A program made the position numbers and the translations under genes. A DNA stretch of 64,000 bases from Sacculina carcini. Taxonomy: Eukaryota > Arthropoda > Thecostraca > Sacculinidae. The notes below the pieces were generated by a model that saw only the letters and a list, made by a program, of their open reading frames with translations, did no database searches and was not told where the DNA came from. Location: assembly GCA_916048095.2 (NCBI GenBank), contig OU696572.1, forward strand, positions 11,367,376 through 11,431,375. The letters run 5' to 3'. This document shows, piece after piece, positions 10,580 to 24,197 of this stretch (position 1 is its first letter; each line of letters starts with the position of its first letter).

Positions 10580-11133
10580 CCGACTCTAGGCAACTTATTT
10601 CCGCCGTAAAATGAATTGCTATTCATAGTAGAACCGCAACAAATTCGGCTTTTGTCCTGGTTCAATATAATCCTGCATTATATCGGCGCATTGGAATTAT
10701 GCAATAAGATTTGATGGAGTTATATTTGGACAAATAGATTACTCATTGAAATGATTGCGGTTCATCCCAACTACCGCTGGACGAAATAGTTCAAATTGCA
10801 AACAAATGCAGTTTAAAAAATACGTAAAATAATTTTCACTCTTCTAAAAATACACACATTCGAAAAAATGTGTTTTCAAACAATTTCATACAAATTGTAG
10901 AAAAATGTGCTTACATGAAAATGTTTCAAAACCTCAATTGACAAAACTGTTGTAGCCGTCACATGGTAGCACATATAAGTCAAAAACAGTGTTCTTTTTC
11001 GCATGTAATTACCAATTCTCCCCCTACCCCCCATTTTTTTGCCAAAAAACCTCGACCAAAAAAAACATGTTTTTTTGTTTTTTTAAGAGTCATGCAAATA
11101 ATTCAAATTATGGAAATGATATATTTGGGATGT

Positions 11134-11191
11134 TAAATGAATTGTTTTTATTAGCAAATGAATGATTTTTATTGGCAAATGAATTATTTAT
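11134..11191. repeat. 21-bp minisatellite, unit B (3 copies)
   Basis: Short allele with variant copies (AATTGTTTTTATTAGC, AATGATTTTTATTGGC). C (16129-16188), D (21878-21937) and G (45275-45333) have the same short form. Confidence 0.85.
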
Positions 11192-12563
11192 GCTATTAGT
11201 GACCCTATCAAATTGAATTACCATTAAATATGCACAATAAAAGTGTTATAATGTGTCTGAAAGCCCTAATATCATTGTTTGAACGGTACTGTGCGGCACT
11301 TCTATGTACAGTACAGTTTTGCATTCAATTATTGAGTTAATCATTGTGTAAGAAAGCAGGGTTCAAGAACCTTTTTTATGCTAAAATCTGAAACTGTTTT
11401 GAAAAACAACAGGTGGCATAATTTTGTATTCGTTTTTACATATTACCTTTTTCCTACCAGAAATGAACTACGTTGATTATAATAAGTTTCATCATTTCAT
11501 TCAGCAGATCAATTATTTGCAAATATAAAAATACACTGCAAATATTAACACAAATACTACAAATATACACACAAACTTAGTGTCCCTAATGGGACTACAA
11601 ATAAAAGCGGGTCGCATTAATCAGAGTGGCAATCCTGACCAGAAAAACGGGGAATATTTTCGTGTAGGAAAAAAACGACTGAGGAAATATATTTAATGCA
11701 CAAAAAGGTATTTGAACACAAATAACTACATCAAATAAGCCATCATCCATAAAACCAGATCTGAAAAGAGGCACTCAATAAAAACCAATTAATTTAGTTC
11801 AACTTTCCCTGATCTGCCGCCAATTTATTTCTTAATCTAAATCCACGAAAACCGTCTTTCAAAAAATATATTTTGAAAAAACAATAGTTTAAAAAAAGAG
11901 TTTAAATCAAGTGAATTAACCAGCCGCTTATACGTACCAGCAGGCTACTTGCTATACAAAAGGTATTTGAACGCACATCAATCAAATCTATCTTCCATAG
12001 AGACTGTTCTAGAAAGCATTGTTTCATTGAAAAAGCGTTAGTATAAATAAACGTTTGTCAAAAAAAACACTTGACCAACCAATTAACTTGTCTTGTTCTG
12101 CTGTCAACATTTTCTAAATCTGTACATTAATAAAACGAATTTAAAACCAATTTGAAAAACATCATTGCATTTTTTCATCAAAAAATGGTTTCTTTAAAAA
12201 AAAACACATGATTACTCAATGAATTTGTTTTGTTATGCTGACAAATTATTTCAAATATCCACATAATTAAAACCATCTTTAAAAACATGGGTTTTATCGA
12301 TGAAAAAACCTAAACCACCGGACCCGGATGCACTTTCAAACAGTCTCTTGAGGTATTTATTGATAAATATTTTTGTTTTTTATACTATTATCAAATTATC
12401 TTTGAAATATGACACGTATAGATGTACAAAACGTGAATTAAACTCGATTCTATGTACTAAAATCCAATATCCGATGACAATTGGGGCTAATTCTAAAAAA
12501 ACAAAAACAAAAATATTTTTATATATTGTTTTGCAAAAAAACGCAACAAAAAAAATCGTTTTT

Positions 12564-13080
12564 TGCATCACTACATGCGGGGCTAGCATATTCTATCGCG
12601 GGTCTGATGTATTGTTTGTATATGGTGGTTGTGCGTCTTTGTTGTGTCCGAAAGTTGTGTGTGAGAGTGCTTTCAGTGTGTTGAGGCGTCGAGTGACTTT
12701 AGTTTTTGATGTTGGTGATGTGTTGTTTGAATATGTGACGCCTAGTAATATTGGTGTGTGCGTGTGTGGGATGATCGTGTTGTTGATGGTGATTTGTGGT
12801 GTGTAGTTGTGTTCGGATGTCCAGTTGGTGATGAGTGTGGCTGTGGATTTGGCAGGTGCAATGTTCAGTTGGTTTGTGGTGAACCATTGTTGTAGTGTGT
12901 TGATGTAAGGTTGTAGTGTGTGCACTGCTGTGTCGGCGGGTCTGTGTGTGCTTGTGATTGTTATGTCGTCTGCATATGATGATATCTGTATGGATGGAGT
13001 GTTGGGTGCTGGCATGTCATGTAGGTATAGGTTGAATAGTGTTGGTGCTAAAACGGAGCCCTGAGGGACTCGGTTTGTTA
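12564..13080 (-). mobile_element. LINE reverse-transcriptase fragment, unit B
   Basis: The minus strand reads NRVPQGSVLAPTLFNLYLHD (RT motif B), then SSYADDITIT (catalytic YADD) and LLGVTYSN (motif D region). A frameshift follows before the expected IRPAIEYASP end. It is a middle piece of a non-LTR retrotransposon; the 5' part and the tail are absent. Its relation to the RNase H fragment is unknown. Confidence 0.75.
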
Positions 13081-13344
13081 TGTTGCGTGTGTGAGATGAT
13101 TGTCCGTGTTGTTGTTGTGGTTGTTGTTATCGAATTACATGGTGTTTTTATATACGTCTTTCGCCAAATATATCAAAGAAACAATGCACACAGGCATACA
13201 ACGAATGTATATATATATACGATGTTGTAGCCATGCAGCAAATTTTCGCGCTTGCAAACGAGATTAAACTGGATTGATATTTCACATTTAGCAATTTTAT
13301 TTTTGGTCGATTCCATGTCTCTAGCGAATTTCTGATCGCTTCTA

Positions 13345-13788
13345 TTCAGACCACTCAACAACTTCCCTATATTACGTAACGTTTCGGAGTTACCAGACTC
13401 CATCATCAGACACAAATCACATGATAACACAATAACAACGCAAATACCAACACAAAATCACTACAACATTCCAACAATAATTCACAGGCTATTTGTCATT
13501 AACCAGGTGTCACTCCTAGTTGCCATTGTCTGGTAGGTGTGAAAGTGGTGTTGGCTGGCTGTCGCAGGGGCGCGTCGAGTTTCGCTCCAACGGGGGGGCT
13601 CGGTGAGTTGGCAGAATATCGTTTTCTTCGAGCTGTATATTCAGCGTCGGCTTCAGCTGGGTGATATATACCGCCTCTAACATGCGCAATCGCCGTGCGT
13701 CGTTTTCGCGGGCCAAAACCTGTGTTCCTTCGACGATATCTTGACGTGTGATTTTCCTGTCATGCGCCGAACTGAAATGCCTCTTCAC
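13345..13788 (-). mobile_element. Penelope-like fragment, unit B (5' truncated)
   Basis: Keeps only the C-terminal part of the GIY-YIG frame, from KRHFSSAH onward, plus the ETLRNIGK tail. It is fused at CTCTTCACAGGTCAACAC to the next unit, which marks a deletion relative to units A and E. H-side equivalent at 53390-53840. Confidence 0.55.
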
Positions 13789-15109
13789 AGGTCAACACAC
13801 AGCAACAACAACACTAACACGTGGTGGTAATCGACCCATTACCCCCGGTAATCTCATGTGAAATCACTTGAAAATTACCATATTTTGTAGTCTCCAGAGT
13901 TGCCAAGTGGGAAGCTAAATGTCGGACAGAACAGGAAAAATGTGTGTTTTATCAATCCGAATTCATAGATTTTTGTTTCTAATGACCTCTTGACATTCAT
14001 TCTGATGTAACAACTGAATTTATTGAATTTATCAGCGCTGTTGTGTGGAATATGAAGAGATGGCTCATTAAGAAGTGGGGAATAAGAGGAAAAAAGTTAC
14101 GCATGACTGGTCTATATTAACACATTTGATCGTTAGGGTAAATTTATTAAGAATATATATTTGATATCAACGCAATATTTTTGAGGCAATACAAATGTGT
14201 TTCATTGATTTCCGCTGGACAATATCACACAAACTCGAACCAACACGGCTAGTATGATGAGTTAGTACAAACACCACGTCAGCAAATGGACCGATCATCA
14301 TTCATTGTGCGATTAGAAAATTTCCGCAAAGTGAAAATTTCGCTTTGACTTATCTAGGATCCGCCTAATCACCAAATATCCCACTATAATGTACACCATT
14401 ATGCGGCATATATTAGCGCACCGATATAATTAATTTTAATGCGAAAATACACATTTAGTACCGATTTAATCGTATTGGCGAAATAATGTCACTGTTCAGT
14501 TTAACCTTGATAGAGGATATTAGTTTGAGGTTTAGTCCTCTATACTGGTTATAACATTAAATAATTGAGCAACAATGAGCGCTGGGAAAGTTCATTCAAG
14601 CCAAAGGAAACTCTGAGTCCACTGAAAAACTATTATACTTACTAATATCCAGCAACAAGCACGGACTTGATACGACGGATGAAATAAAACGTTTTTTACG
14701 TCTTGCACGGATAGAAATCAAACGTTTTTTAAATAAAATATTTGTCTATAATGACCCTACGGCTGCTTGTATTATTTGATTTATTATTCGGTAGACTTGC
14801 TGAGCAAAAGGCAAACAAATATGATTGTTGTTGCATTTTTATTTTCGATGTGCATAATGCATTATAATTTTGATCGCATAATGCATACTAATTTCATAAG
14901 TAAATCGTTTGTACTATCGGTTCATGATTCTACATAACAAATAAGTTCATTTTCCGCTTGATCATACAATTGACAAATTTGTTCAAATTCGTAAAACATC
15001 AGACCCACTCAACAATCCTTGTAGAAGCAGAAAAAACAGATGCCAACTCTCATAGAAACGAGAGTCATTTTCAGGCATTGACCTCGACGAAGGATATTTG
15101 TGGACAACA

Positions 15110-15490
15110 TCAATCAGTATGAACAGTATTCGAAGACGGGAGATTGTCAGGCATAATTGGAGGCTCGCATGCACACGCCACTGGGATGCGAAGATACTCG
15201 GTTCCACCATTCTGAACGTTTTCAATATGTGCTTCGATTCTGGTGCACACCAAGCCATCCATGCAGACAGAATTTTCGCACAGACACGTGGCCGACATGA
15301 TGTTCAATCTTGTATTCCTGATGGTTTGTTTATGAAGCTGGTAGGGACACGGTGTTTGATATGACGGCTGGCTGCTGTTGTGCTGACCGCAGTTAACCAC
15401 GAGTCCCTCGCTCCGTTCAACAACGTTCACCACACAGACTACAAACACAACTGCTGTCAAAAATGATGCACGTGCAACAATTGCGCTCAT
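15110..15490 (-). CDS. IL-17-like secreted cytokine, copy C
   Basis: 126 aa, protein identical to copy B, with a few silent changes (for example GCAGACAGA versus GCAGACGGA near 15266). TATA box at 15567-15574. This unit lacks the RNase H LINE fragment next to the gene's 3' side. Confidence 0.75.
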   Translation of the reverse strand: MSAIVARASFLTAVVFVVCVVNVVERSEGLVVNCGQHNSSQPSYQTPCPYQLHKQTIRNTRLNIMSATCLCENSVCMDGLVCTRIEAHIENVQNGGTEYLRIPVACACEPPIMPDNLPSSNTVHTD

Positions 15491-15566
15491 CTTGATCACT
15501 TGTTCAGCTTCTGGCTTACTTGAAACTCAGCAGATTAAGTATGATTTCTCAGATAAAAGACAGTTG

Positions 15567-15574
15567 CTTTTATA
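15567..15574 (-). promoter_or_regulatory. TATA box of cytokine copy C
   Basis: TATAAAAG on the minus strand, conserved position. Confidence 0.7.
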
Positions 15575-16128
15575 CCGACTCTAGGCAACTTATTTCCGCC
15601 GTAAAATGAATTGCTATTCATAGTAGAACCGCAACAAATTCGGCTTTTGTCCTGGTTCAATATAATCCTGCATTATATCGGCGCATTGGAATTATGCAAT
15701 AAGATTTGATGGAGTTATATTTGGACAAATAGATTACTCATTGAAATGATTGCGGTTCATCCCAACTACCGCTGGACGAAATAGTTCAAATTGCAAACAA
15801 ATGCAGTTTAAAAAATACGTAAAATAATTTTCACTCTTCTAAAAATACACACATTCGAAAAAATGTGTTTTCAAACAATTTCATACAAATTGTAGAAAAA
15901 TGTGCTTACATGAAAATGTTTCAAAACCTCAATTGACAAAACTGTTGTAGCCGTCACATGGTAGCACATATAAGTCAAAAACAGTGTTCTTTTTCGCATG
16001 TAATTACCAATTCTCCCCCTACCCCCCATTTTTTTGCCAAAAAACCTCGACCAAAAAAAACATGTTTTTTTGTTTTTTTAAGAGTCATGCAAATAATTCA
16101 AATTATGGAAATGATATATTTGGGATGT

Positions 16129-16188
16129 TAAATGAATTGTTTTTATTAGCAAATGAATGATTTTTATTGGCAAATGAATTATTTATGC
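16129..16188. repeat. 21-bp minisatellite, unit C (3 copies)
   Basis: Short allele, same sequence as in B. Confidence 0.85.
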
Positions 16189-17569
16189 TATTAGTGACCC
16201 TATCAAATTGAATTACCATTAAATATGCACAATAAAAGTGTTATAATGTGTCTGAAAGCCCTAATATCATTGTTTGAACGGTACTGTGCGGCACTTCTAT
16301 GTACAGTACAGTTTTGCATTCAATTATTGAGTTAATCATTGTGTAAGAAAGCAGGGTTCAAGAACCTTTTTTATGCTAAAATCTGAAACTGTTTTGAAAA
16401 ACAACAGGTGGCATAATTTTGTATTCGTTTTTACATATTACCTTTTTCCTACCAGAAATGAACTACGTTGATTATAATAAGTTTCATCATTTCATTCAGC
16501 AGATCAATTATTTGCAAATATAAAAATACACTGCAAATATTAACACAAATACTACAAATATACACACAAACTTAGTGTCCCTAATGGGACTACAAATAAA
16601 AGCGGGTCGCATTAATCAGAGTGGCAATCCTGACCAGAAAAACGGGGAATATTTTCGTGTAGGAAAAAAACGACTGAGGAAATATATTTAATGCACAAAA
16701 AGGTATTTGAACACAAATAACTACATCAAATAAGCCATCATCCATAAAACCAGATCTGAAAAGAGGCACTCAATAAAAACCAATTAATTTAGTTCAACTT
16801 TCCCTGATCTGCCGCCACTTTATTTCTTAATCTAAATCCACGAAAACCGTCTTTCAAAAAATATATTTTGAAAAAACAATAGTTTAAAAAAAGAGTTTAA
16901 ATCAAGTGAATTAACCAGCCGCTTATACGTACCAGCAGGCTACTTGCTATACAAAAGTTATTTGAACGCACATCAATCAAATCTATCTACCATAGAGACT
17001 GTTCTAGAAAGCATTGTTTCATTGAAAAAGCGTTAGTATAAATAAACGTTTGTCAAAAAAAACACTTGACCAACCAATTAACTTGTCTTGTTCTGCTGTC
17101 AACATTTTCTAAATCTGTACATTAATAAAACGAATTTAAAACCAATTTGAAAAACATCATTGCATTTTTTCATCAAAAAATGGTTTCTTTAAAAAAAAAC
17201 ACATGATTACTCAATGAATTTGTATGGTTCTGCTGACAAATTATTTCAAATATCCACATAATTAAAACCATCTTTAAAAACATGGGTTTTCTAAATGAAA
17301 AAACCTAAACCACCGGACCCGGATGCACTTTCAAACAGTCTCTTGAGGTATTTATTGATAAATATTTTTGTTTTCTATACTATTATCAAATTATCTTTGA
17401 AATATGACACGTAAGGATGTACAAAACGTGAATTAAACTCGATTCTATGTACTAAAATCCAACATCCGATGACAATTGGGGCTAATTCTAAAAAAACAAA
17501 TAATACAAAAAAACTAAAAAAACATGTATTTTTTGCAAAGAAAACGCAGCAAAAAAATCGTTTTTTTTT

Positions 17570-18085
17570 GCATCACTACATGCGGGGCTAGCATATTCTA
17601 TCGCGGGTCTGATGTATTGTTTGTATATGGTGGCTGTGGTGTCTTTGTTGTGTCCGAAAGTTGTGTGTGAGAGTGCTTTCAGTGTGTTGAGGCGTGGGGT
17701 GACTTTGGTTTTGATGTTGGTGATGTGTTGTTTGAATATGTGACGCCTAGTAATATTGGTGTGTGCGTGTGTGGGATGATCGTGTTGTTGATGGTGATTT
17801 GTGGTGTGTAGTAGTGTTCGGATGTCCAGTTGGTGATGAGTGTGGCTGTGGATTTGGCAGGTGCAATGTTCAGTTGGTTTGTGGTGAACCATTGTTGTAG
17901 TGTGTTGATGTAAGGTTGTAGTGTGTGCACTGCTGTGTCGGCGTGTCTGTGTGTGCTTGTGATTGTGATGTCGTCTGCATATGATGATATCTGTATGGGT
18001 GGAGTGTTGGGTGCTGGCATGTCATGTAGGTATAGGTTGAATAGTGTTGGTGCTAAAACAGAGCCCTGAGGGACTCGGTTTGTTA
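17570..18085 (-). mobile_element. LINE reverse-transcriptase fragment, unit C
   Basis: Same RT piece as in B. Here the frame runs through PQGS, YADD and LLGV in one frame and, after a frame change near 17700, to YIRPAIEYASPACSD. The unit D copy translates identically. Confidence 0.75.
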
Positions 18086-18257
18086 TGTTGCGTGTGTGAG
18101 ATGATTGTCCGTGTTGTTGTCGTGGTTGTTGTTATCGAATTACATGGTGTTTTTATATACGCCTTTCGCAAAATATATCAATGAAACAATACACACAGGC
18201 ACACAACGAATGTATATATATATATATACGATGTTGTAGCCAGGCAACAAATTTTCG

Positions 18258-18449
18258 GGCTCGGTGAGTTGGCAGAATACCGTTTTCCTCGAGCTGTATA
18301 TTCAGCGTCGGCTTCAGCTGGGTGATATATACCGCCTCTAACATGCGCAATCGCCGTGCGTCGTTTTCGCGGGCCAAAACCTGTGCTCCTTCGACGATAT
18401 CTCGACGTGTGATTTTTCTGTCATGCGCCGAACTGAAATGCCTCTTCAC
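18258..18449 (-). mobile_element. Penelope-like fragment, unit C (truncated both ends)
   Basis: Reads from KRHFSSAH to the end of the LKPTLNIQLEENG region and is then cut by a deletion that joins it to the TA tract and the GTTGTAGCC sequence. The ETLRNIGK tail is missing. Confidence 0.5.
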
Positions 18450-19231
18450 AGGTCAACACACAGCAACAACAACACTAACACGTGGTGGCAATCGACCCAT
18501 TACCCCCGGTAATCTCATGTGAAATCACTTGAAAATTACCATATTTTGTAGTTTTTTGTCTATATCAGCGGTTCTTAACCTGTGGGGAATGGAAGAGTTG
18601 CCAAGTGGGAAGCTAAATGTCGGACAGAACAGGAAAAATGTGTGTTTTATCAATCCGAATTCATAGATTTTTGTTTCTAATGACCTCTTGACATTCACTC
18701 TGATGTAACAACTGAATGTATTGAATATATCAGCGCTTTTGTGTGGAATATGAAGAGATGGCTCATTAAGAAGTGGGGAATAAGAGGAAAGTAACACATT
18801 TGATCGTTAGGCTAAATTTATTAAGAATAATTATTTGATATCAGCGCAATATTTTCAAAAAAGTTGATTTAAATTAACTGATATACAAACTTGAAAATAT
18901 CAAAAATTGTACTGAATAAAAATGATGGGAGTTAATGTGTTAACAGAGAAATGTTCAGCCTCTGACCGGCTTTGTATGACACGAATAAACACAACGACAG
19001 CCTCGATGCTGAGACCACGTGCTACCTGGCTACCGCTGCCGTTACTGGCGCGTGTTGCGAGGATATATATAGTTATAACGGAAATATACGAAATAACGGA
19101 AAGGATACAGTTATAACGGAAATCGCTGGTAAAACCAAGGAGAAACCAAGCAAAATTTCATAAATATGCCGAACAGAGATAAATGAAGCTCAAATGGTAG
19201 AAGCAATAAAATATCGACCACTATACCAATG

Positions 19232-20409
19232 TTATATTTTCATTAGCAGATCGTATTTCTGTAGAAAACTTAATACCAATTTTATAATGTCGAGCTGAGT
19301 GCAGTCTAAAATGTTTGAGATGCTAAAATCGATGGCACGGGAGTCGCAACACGAAATCAGTGGTCTGCGGCCCACAGCGTATTTTCCGCATTCCAACAGG
19401 ATATGTTCCACTGTTAGGCGAACACCGCATCTTTCACTCTGTGGAGGTGGTCTTCCCTCTAAAAGATGAGCTTGGGTCAGGTATGAGTGGCCAAACTGCA
19501 ATCTCGCTAGCTTATTTTCTAGTTCACGGGGTATTCCATTATCTAACCAGTGACCTGAGTCAGCCATCTTGCCGTAAAAATATCGGGTTCGTTTTGATTC
19601 CCATTCGCATTTTTTATGTTTAATGAAGAATGGTTCCACCAATTGTTTCACCATGGTCCTCTTGAATGGATATGGAGTGATGACGGGTTCTTGCAACGAC
19701 TTTTAGCTTGGAGGTCGGCCTCAACATTCCCACTTATCCCCATATGCCCTGGGATCCATGCAAATTCACAAGAGTTGCCTGTGCGTACGATCCGACTATA
19801 TAAGCCAAGGATTTGCTAGTGCACTGGATCATGGTCCATGAGATGAGAGATATAGTCCAGTGAAGACTTGGAGTCTGTCAAAATCAGTGTTTTGCTGTAA
19901 TGATATTCTTCCGCTATTTATAGAGCCCTGGAAATGGCAAATAGCTCAGCATGAAATACTGAGACGTAGGATGGAAGTCTATATCGGTGTGTTGTCTCAT
20001 CGGTTGTGTTTGCAATATAGACGGCACATCCGGCTCTGTCGTTGTCTTTCGAACCGTCTCTATAAATGTGAACTAAATCACGGAACTTGTGAAGCAGCTC
20101 TGTTGTCAAGGATTGGACGACAACAGGTGGTACGAAGTCTTTTGGCTCCGAAAACAAGTGGTTGACCCTCGGTACTGATAGGCTCCATGGGGCATGCGTA
20201 ATGTGTTCCCGTGCCGCGCAGTCAGCCGACGGTAGAGCGATACTGAATTCGTCAATGTAGGATAAAACACGTCTGCTAAATGTTTTCGCTAAAATGCGGT
20301 TTCTTCTCGTAAAAACAGATGGGATGTCCGAATGTTCAGGGTGAAAATTTAAAAGTGGCTTCAAAATGTGCGTGTTTTTGTAGTAAGCTTGTTGTTGTTG
20401 ATGTTTCAA
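19232..20409 (-). mobile_element. LINE RNase H fragment, unit D (broken)
   Basis: Homologous to the unit B fragment but broken. A TAA after ISRAL (near 19918) and a 2-bp deletion near 19700 split the frame. The first catalytic region reads YRDGSKD instead of YTDGSKD. The tail GHSYLTQ and LTVEHILLEC is still readable. Confidence 0.75.
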
Positions 20410-20858
20410 CTTCGGTGCGTTACAAACGCAGACAGAAATCTGTACTTTTTGCCTATAAATAAAAATATACCTTTTTGTAAATAAAATATTTGTCTTGAAT
20501 TACCCTACGGCAGGCTTGTATTATTTTATTTATTATTCGGTAGAATTGCTGAACAAAGGGCAAACAAATATGATTGTTGTTGCATTTATATTTTCGATGT
20601 GCATAATGCATTATAATTTTGATCGCATAATGCATACTAATTTCATAAGTAAATCGTTTGTACTATCGGTTCATGATTCTACATAACAAATAAGTTCATT
20701 TTCCGCTTGACCATACAATTGACAAATTTGTTCAAATTCGTAAAACATAAGAGCCACTAAACAATCCTTGTAGAAGCAGAAAAAACGGATGCCCACTCTC
20801 ATAGAAACGAGAGTCATTTTCAGGCATTGACCTCGACGAAGGATATTTGTTGACAACA

Positions 20859-21239
20859 TCAATCAGTATGAACAGTATTCGAAGACGGGAAATTGTCAGG
20901 CATAATTGGAGGCTCGCATGCACACGCCACTGGGATGCGAAGATACTCGGTTCCACCGTCCTGAACGTTTTCAATATGTGCTTCGATTCTGGTGCACACC
21001 AAGCCTTCCATGCAGACGGAATTTTCGCACAGACACGTGGCCGACATGATGTTCAATCTTGTATTTTTGATGGTTTGTTTATGAAGCTGGTAGGGACACG
21101 GTGTTCGATATGACGGCTGGCTGCTGTTGTGCTTACCGCAGTTAACCACGAGTCCCTCGCTCCGTTCAACAACGTTCACCACACAGACTACAAACACAAC
21201 TGCTGTCAAAAATGATGCACGTGCAACAATTGCGCTCAT
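20859..21239 (-). CDS. IL-17-like secreted cytokine, copy D
   Basis: 126 aa, all cysteines present. Copy-specific residues K36, R45, K58, E78, D94, F117. K36 and E78 are shared with copy A, while the neighbours C and E have Q36 and D78, so this copy is not simply a duplicate of its neighbours. TATA box at 21316-21323. Confidence 0.75.
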   Translation of the reverse strand: MSAIVARASFLTAVVFVVCVVNVVERSEGLVVNCGKHNSSQPSYRTPCPYQLHKQTIKNTRLNIMSATCLCENSVCMEGLVCTRIEAHIENVQDGGTEYLRIPVACACEPPIMPDNFPSSNTVHTD

Positions 21240-21315
21240 CTTGATCACTTGTTCAGCTTCTGGCTTACTTGAAACTCAGCAGATTAAGTATGATTTCTCA
21301 GATAAAAGACAGTTG

Positions 21316-21323
21316 CTTTTATA
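21316..21323 (-). promoter_or_regulatory. TATA box of cytokine copy D
   Basis: TATAAAAG on the minus strand, conserved position. Confidence 0.7.
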
Positions 21324-21877
21324 CCGACTCTAGGCAACTTATTTCCGCCGTAAAATGAATTGCTATTCATAGTAGAACCGCAACAAATTCGGCTTTCGTC
21401 CTGGTTCAATATAATTCTGCATTATATCGGCGCATTGGAATTATGCAATAAGATTTGATGGAATTATATTTGGACAAATAGATTACTCATTGAAATGATT
21501 GCGGTTCATCCCAACTACCGCTGGACGAAATAGTTCAAATTGCAAACAAATGCAGTTTAAAAAATACGTAAAATAATTTTCACTCTTCTAAAAATACACA
21601 CATTCGAAAAAATGTGTTTTCAAACAATTTCATACAAATTGTAGAAAAATTTGCTTACATGAAAATGTTTCAAAACGTCAATTGACAAAACTGTTGTAGC
21701 TGTCACATGGTAGCACATATAAGTCAAAAACATTGTTCTTTTTCGCATGTAATTACCAATTCTCCCCCTACCCCCCATTTTTTTGCCAAAAAACCTCGAC
21801 CAAAAAAAACATGTTTTTTTGTTTTTTTAAGAGTCATGCAAATAATTCAAATTATGGAAATGATATATTTGGGATGT

Positions 21878-21937
21878 TAAATGAATTGTTTTTATTAGCA
21901 AATGAATGATTTTTATTGGCAAATGAATTATTTATGC
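21878..21937. repeat. 21-bp minisatellite, unit D (3 copies)
   Basis: Short allele as in B and C. Confidence 0.85.
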
Positions 21938-23317
21938 TATTAGTGACCCTATCAAATTGAATTACCATTAAATATGCACAATAAAAGTGTTATAATGTGT
22001 CTGAAAGCCCTAATATCATTGTTTGAACGGTACTGTGCGGCACTTCTATGTACAGTACAGTTTTGCATTCAATTATTGAGTTAATCATTGTGTAAGAAAG
22101 CAGGGTTCAAGAACCTTTTTTATGCTAAAATCTGAAACTGTTTTGAAAAACAACAGGTGGCATAATTTTGTATTCGTTTTTACATATTACCTTTTTCCTA
22201 CCAGAAATGAACTACGTTGATTATAATAAGTTTCATCATTTCATTCAGCAGATCAATTATTTGCAAATATAAAAATACACTGCAAATATTAACACAAATA
22301 CTACAAATATACACACAAACTTAGTGTCCCTAATGGGACTACAAATAAAAGCGGGTCGCATTAATCAGAGTGGCAATCCTGACCAGAAAAACGGGGAATA
22401 TTTTCGTGTAGGAAAAAAACGACTGAGGAAATATATTTAATGCACAAAAAGGTATTTGAACACAAATAACTACATCAAATAAGCCATCATCCATAAAACC
22501 AGATCTGAAAAGAGGCACTCAATAAAAACCAATTAATTTAGTTCAACTTTCCCTGATCTGCCGCCACTTTATTTCTTAATCTAAATCCACGAAAACCGTC
22601 TTTCAAAAAATATATTTTGAAAAAACAATAGTTTAAAAAAAGAGTTTAAATCAAGTGAATTAACCAGCCGCTTATACGTACCAGCAGGCTACTTGCTATA
22701 CAAAAGTTATTTGAACGCACATCAATCAAATCTATCTACCATAGAGACTGTTCTAGAAAGCATTGTTTCATTGAAAAAGCGTTAGTATAAATAAACGTTT
22801 GTCAAAAAAAACACTTGACCAACCAATTAACTTGTCTTGTTCTGCTGTCAACATTTTCTAAATCTGTACATTAATAAAACGAATTTAAAACCAATTTGAA
22901 AAACATCATTGCATTTTTTCATCAAAAAATGGTTTCTTTAAAAAAAACACATGATTACTCAATGAATTTGTATGGTTCTGCTGACAAATTATTTCAAATA
23001 TCCACATAATTAAAACCATCTTTAAAAACATGGGTTTTCTAAATGAAAAAACCTAAACCACCGGACCCGGATGCACTTTCAAACAGTCTCTTGAGGTATT
23101 TATTGATAAATATTTTTGTTTTCTATACTATTATCAAATTATCTTTGAAATATGACACGTAAGGATGTACAAAACGTGAATTAAACTCGATTCTATGTAC
23201 TAAAATCCAACATCCGATGACAATTGGGGCTAATTCTAAAAAAACAAATAATACAAAAAAACTAAAAAAACATGTATTTTTTGCAAAGAAAACGCAGCAA
23301 AAAAATCGTTTTTTTTT

Positions 23318-23833
23318 GCATCACTACATGCGGGGCTAGCATATTCTATCGCGGGTCTGATGTATTGTTTGTATATGGTGGCTGTGGTGTCTTTGTTGTG
23401 TCCGAAAGTTGTGTGTGAGAGTGCTTTCAGTGTGTTGAGGCGTGGGGTGACTTTGGTTTTGATGTTGGTGATGTGTTGTTTGAATATGTGACGCCTAGTA
23501 ATATTGGTGTGTGCGTGTGTGGGATGATCGTGTTGTTGATGGTGATTTGTGGTGTGTAGTAGTGTTCGGATGTCCAGTTGGTGATGAGTGTGGCTGTGGA
23601 TTTGGCAGGTGCAATGTTCAGTTGGTTTGTGGTGAACCATTGTTGTAGTGTGTTGATGTAAGGTTGTAGTGTGTGCACTGCTGTGTCGGCGTGTCTGTGT
23701 GTGCTTGTGATTGTGATGTCGTCTGCATATGATGATATCTGTATGGGTGGAGTGTTGGGTGCTGGCATGTCATGTAGGTATAGGTTGAATAGTGTTGGTG
23801 CTAAAACAGAGCCCTGAGGGACTCGGTTTGTTA
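23318..23833 (-). mobile_element. LINE reverse-transcriptase fragment, unit D
   Basis: Exact 5748-bp-offset counterpart of the unit C fragment, including the same frame change. Confidence 0.75.
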
Positions 23834-24005
23834 TGTTGCGTGTGTGAGATGATTGTCCGTGTTGTTGTCGTGGTTGTTGTTATCGAATTACATGGTGTTT
23901 TTATATACGCCTTTCGCAAAATATATCAATGAAACAATACACACAGGCACACAACGAATGTATATATATATATATACGATGTTGTAGCCAGGCAACAAAT
24001 TTTCG

Positions 24006-24197
24006 GGCTCGGTGAGTTGGCAGAATACCGTTTTCCTCGAGCTGTATATTCAGCGTCGGCTTCAGCTGGGTGATATATACCGCCTCTAACATGCGCAATC
24101 GCCGTGCGTCGTTTTCGCGGGCCAAAACCTGTGCTCCTTCGACGATATCTCGACGTGTGATTTTTCTGTCATGCGCCGAACTGAAATGCCTCTTCAC
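24006..24197 (-). mobile_element. Penelope-like fragment, unit D
   Basis: Counterpart of the unit C fragment with identical translation and the same deletion joints. Confidence 0.5.

Larger units (their letters stand above)
7339..13789. repeat. Array unit B
   Basis: Contains a partial hAT-like relic, the AT-rich module (7700-8200), the longest open RNase H LINE fragment (8444-9655), cytokine gene B, a 3-copy minisatellite (11134-11191), about 1 kb of AT-rich spacer, a frameshifted YADD fragment and a 5'-truncated Penelope fragment. The block from about 9.8 to 12.2 kb is nearly identical to 14.8-17.2 kb in unit C at an offset of 4995 bp. Confidence 0.85.
13790..18450. repeat. Array unit C
   Basis: Shortest complete unit. 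It has the AT-rich module (14160-14670) and cytokine gene C but no RNase H LINE fragment. After the 3-copy minisatellite (16129-16188) it continues into spacer, an intact YADD fragment and a Penelope fragment truncated on both sides. From about 16.0 kb it is nearly identical to unit D sequence 5.75 kb downstream. Confidence 0.85.
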
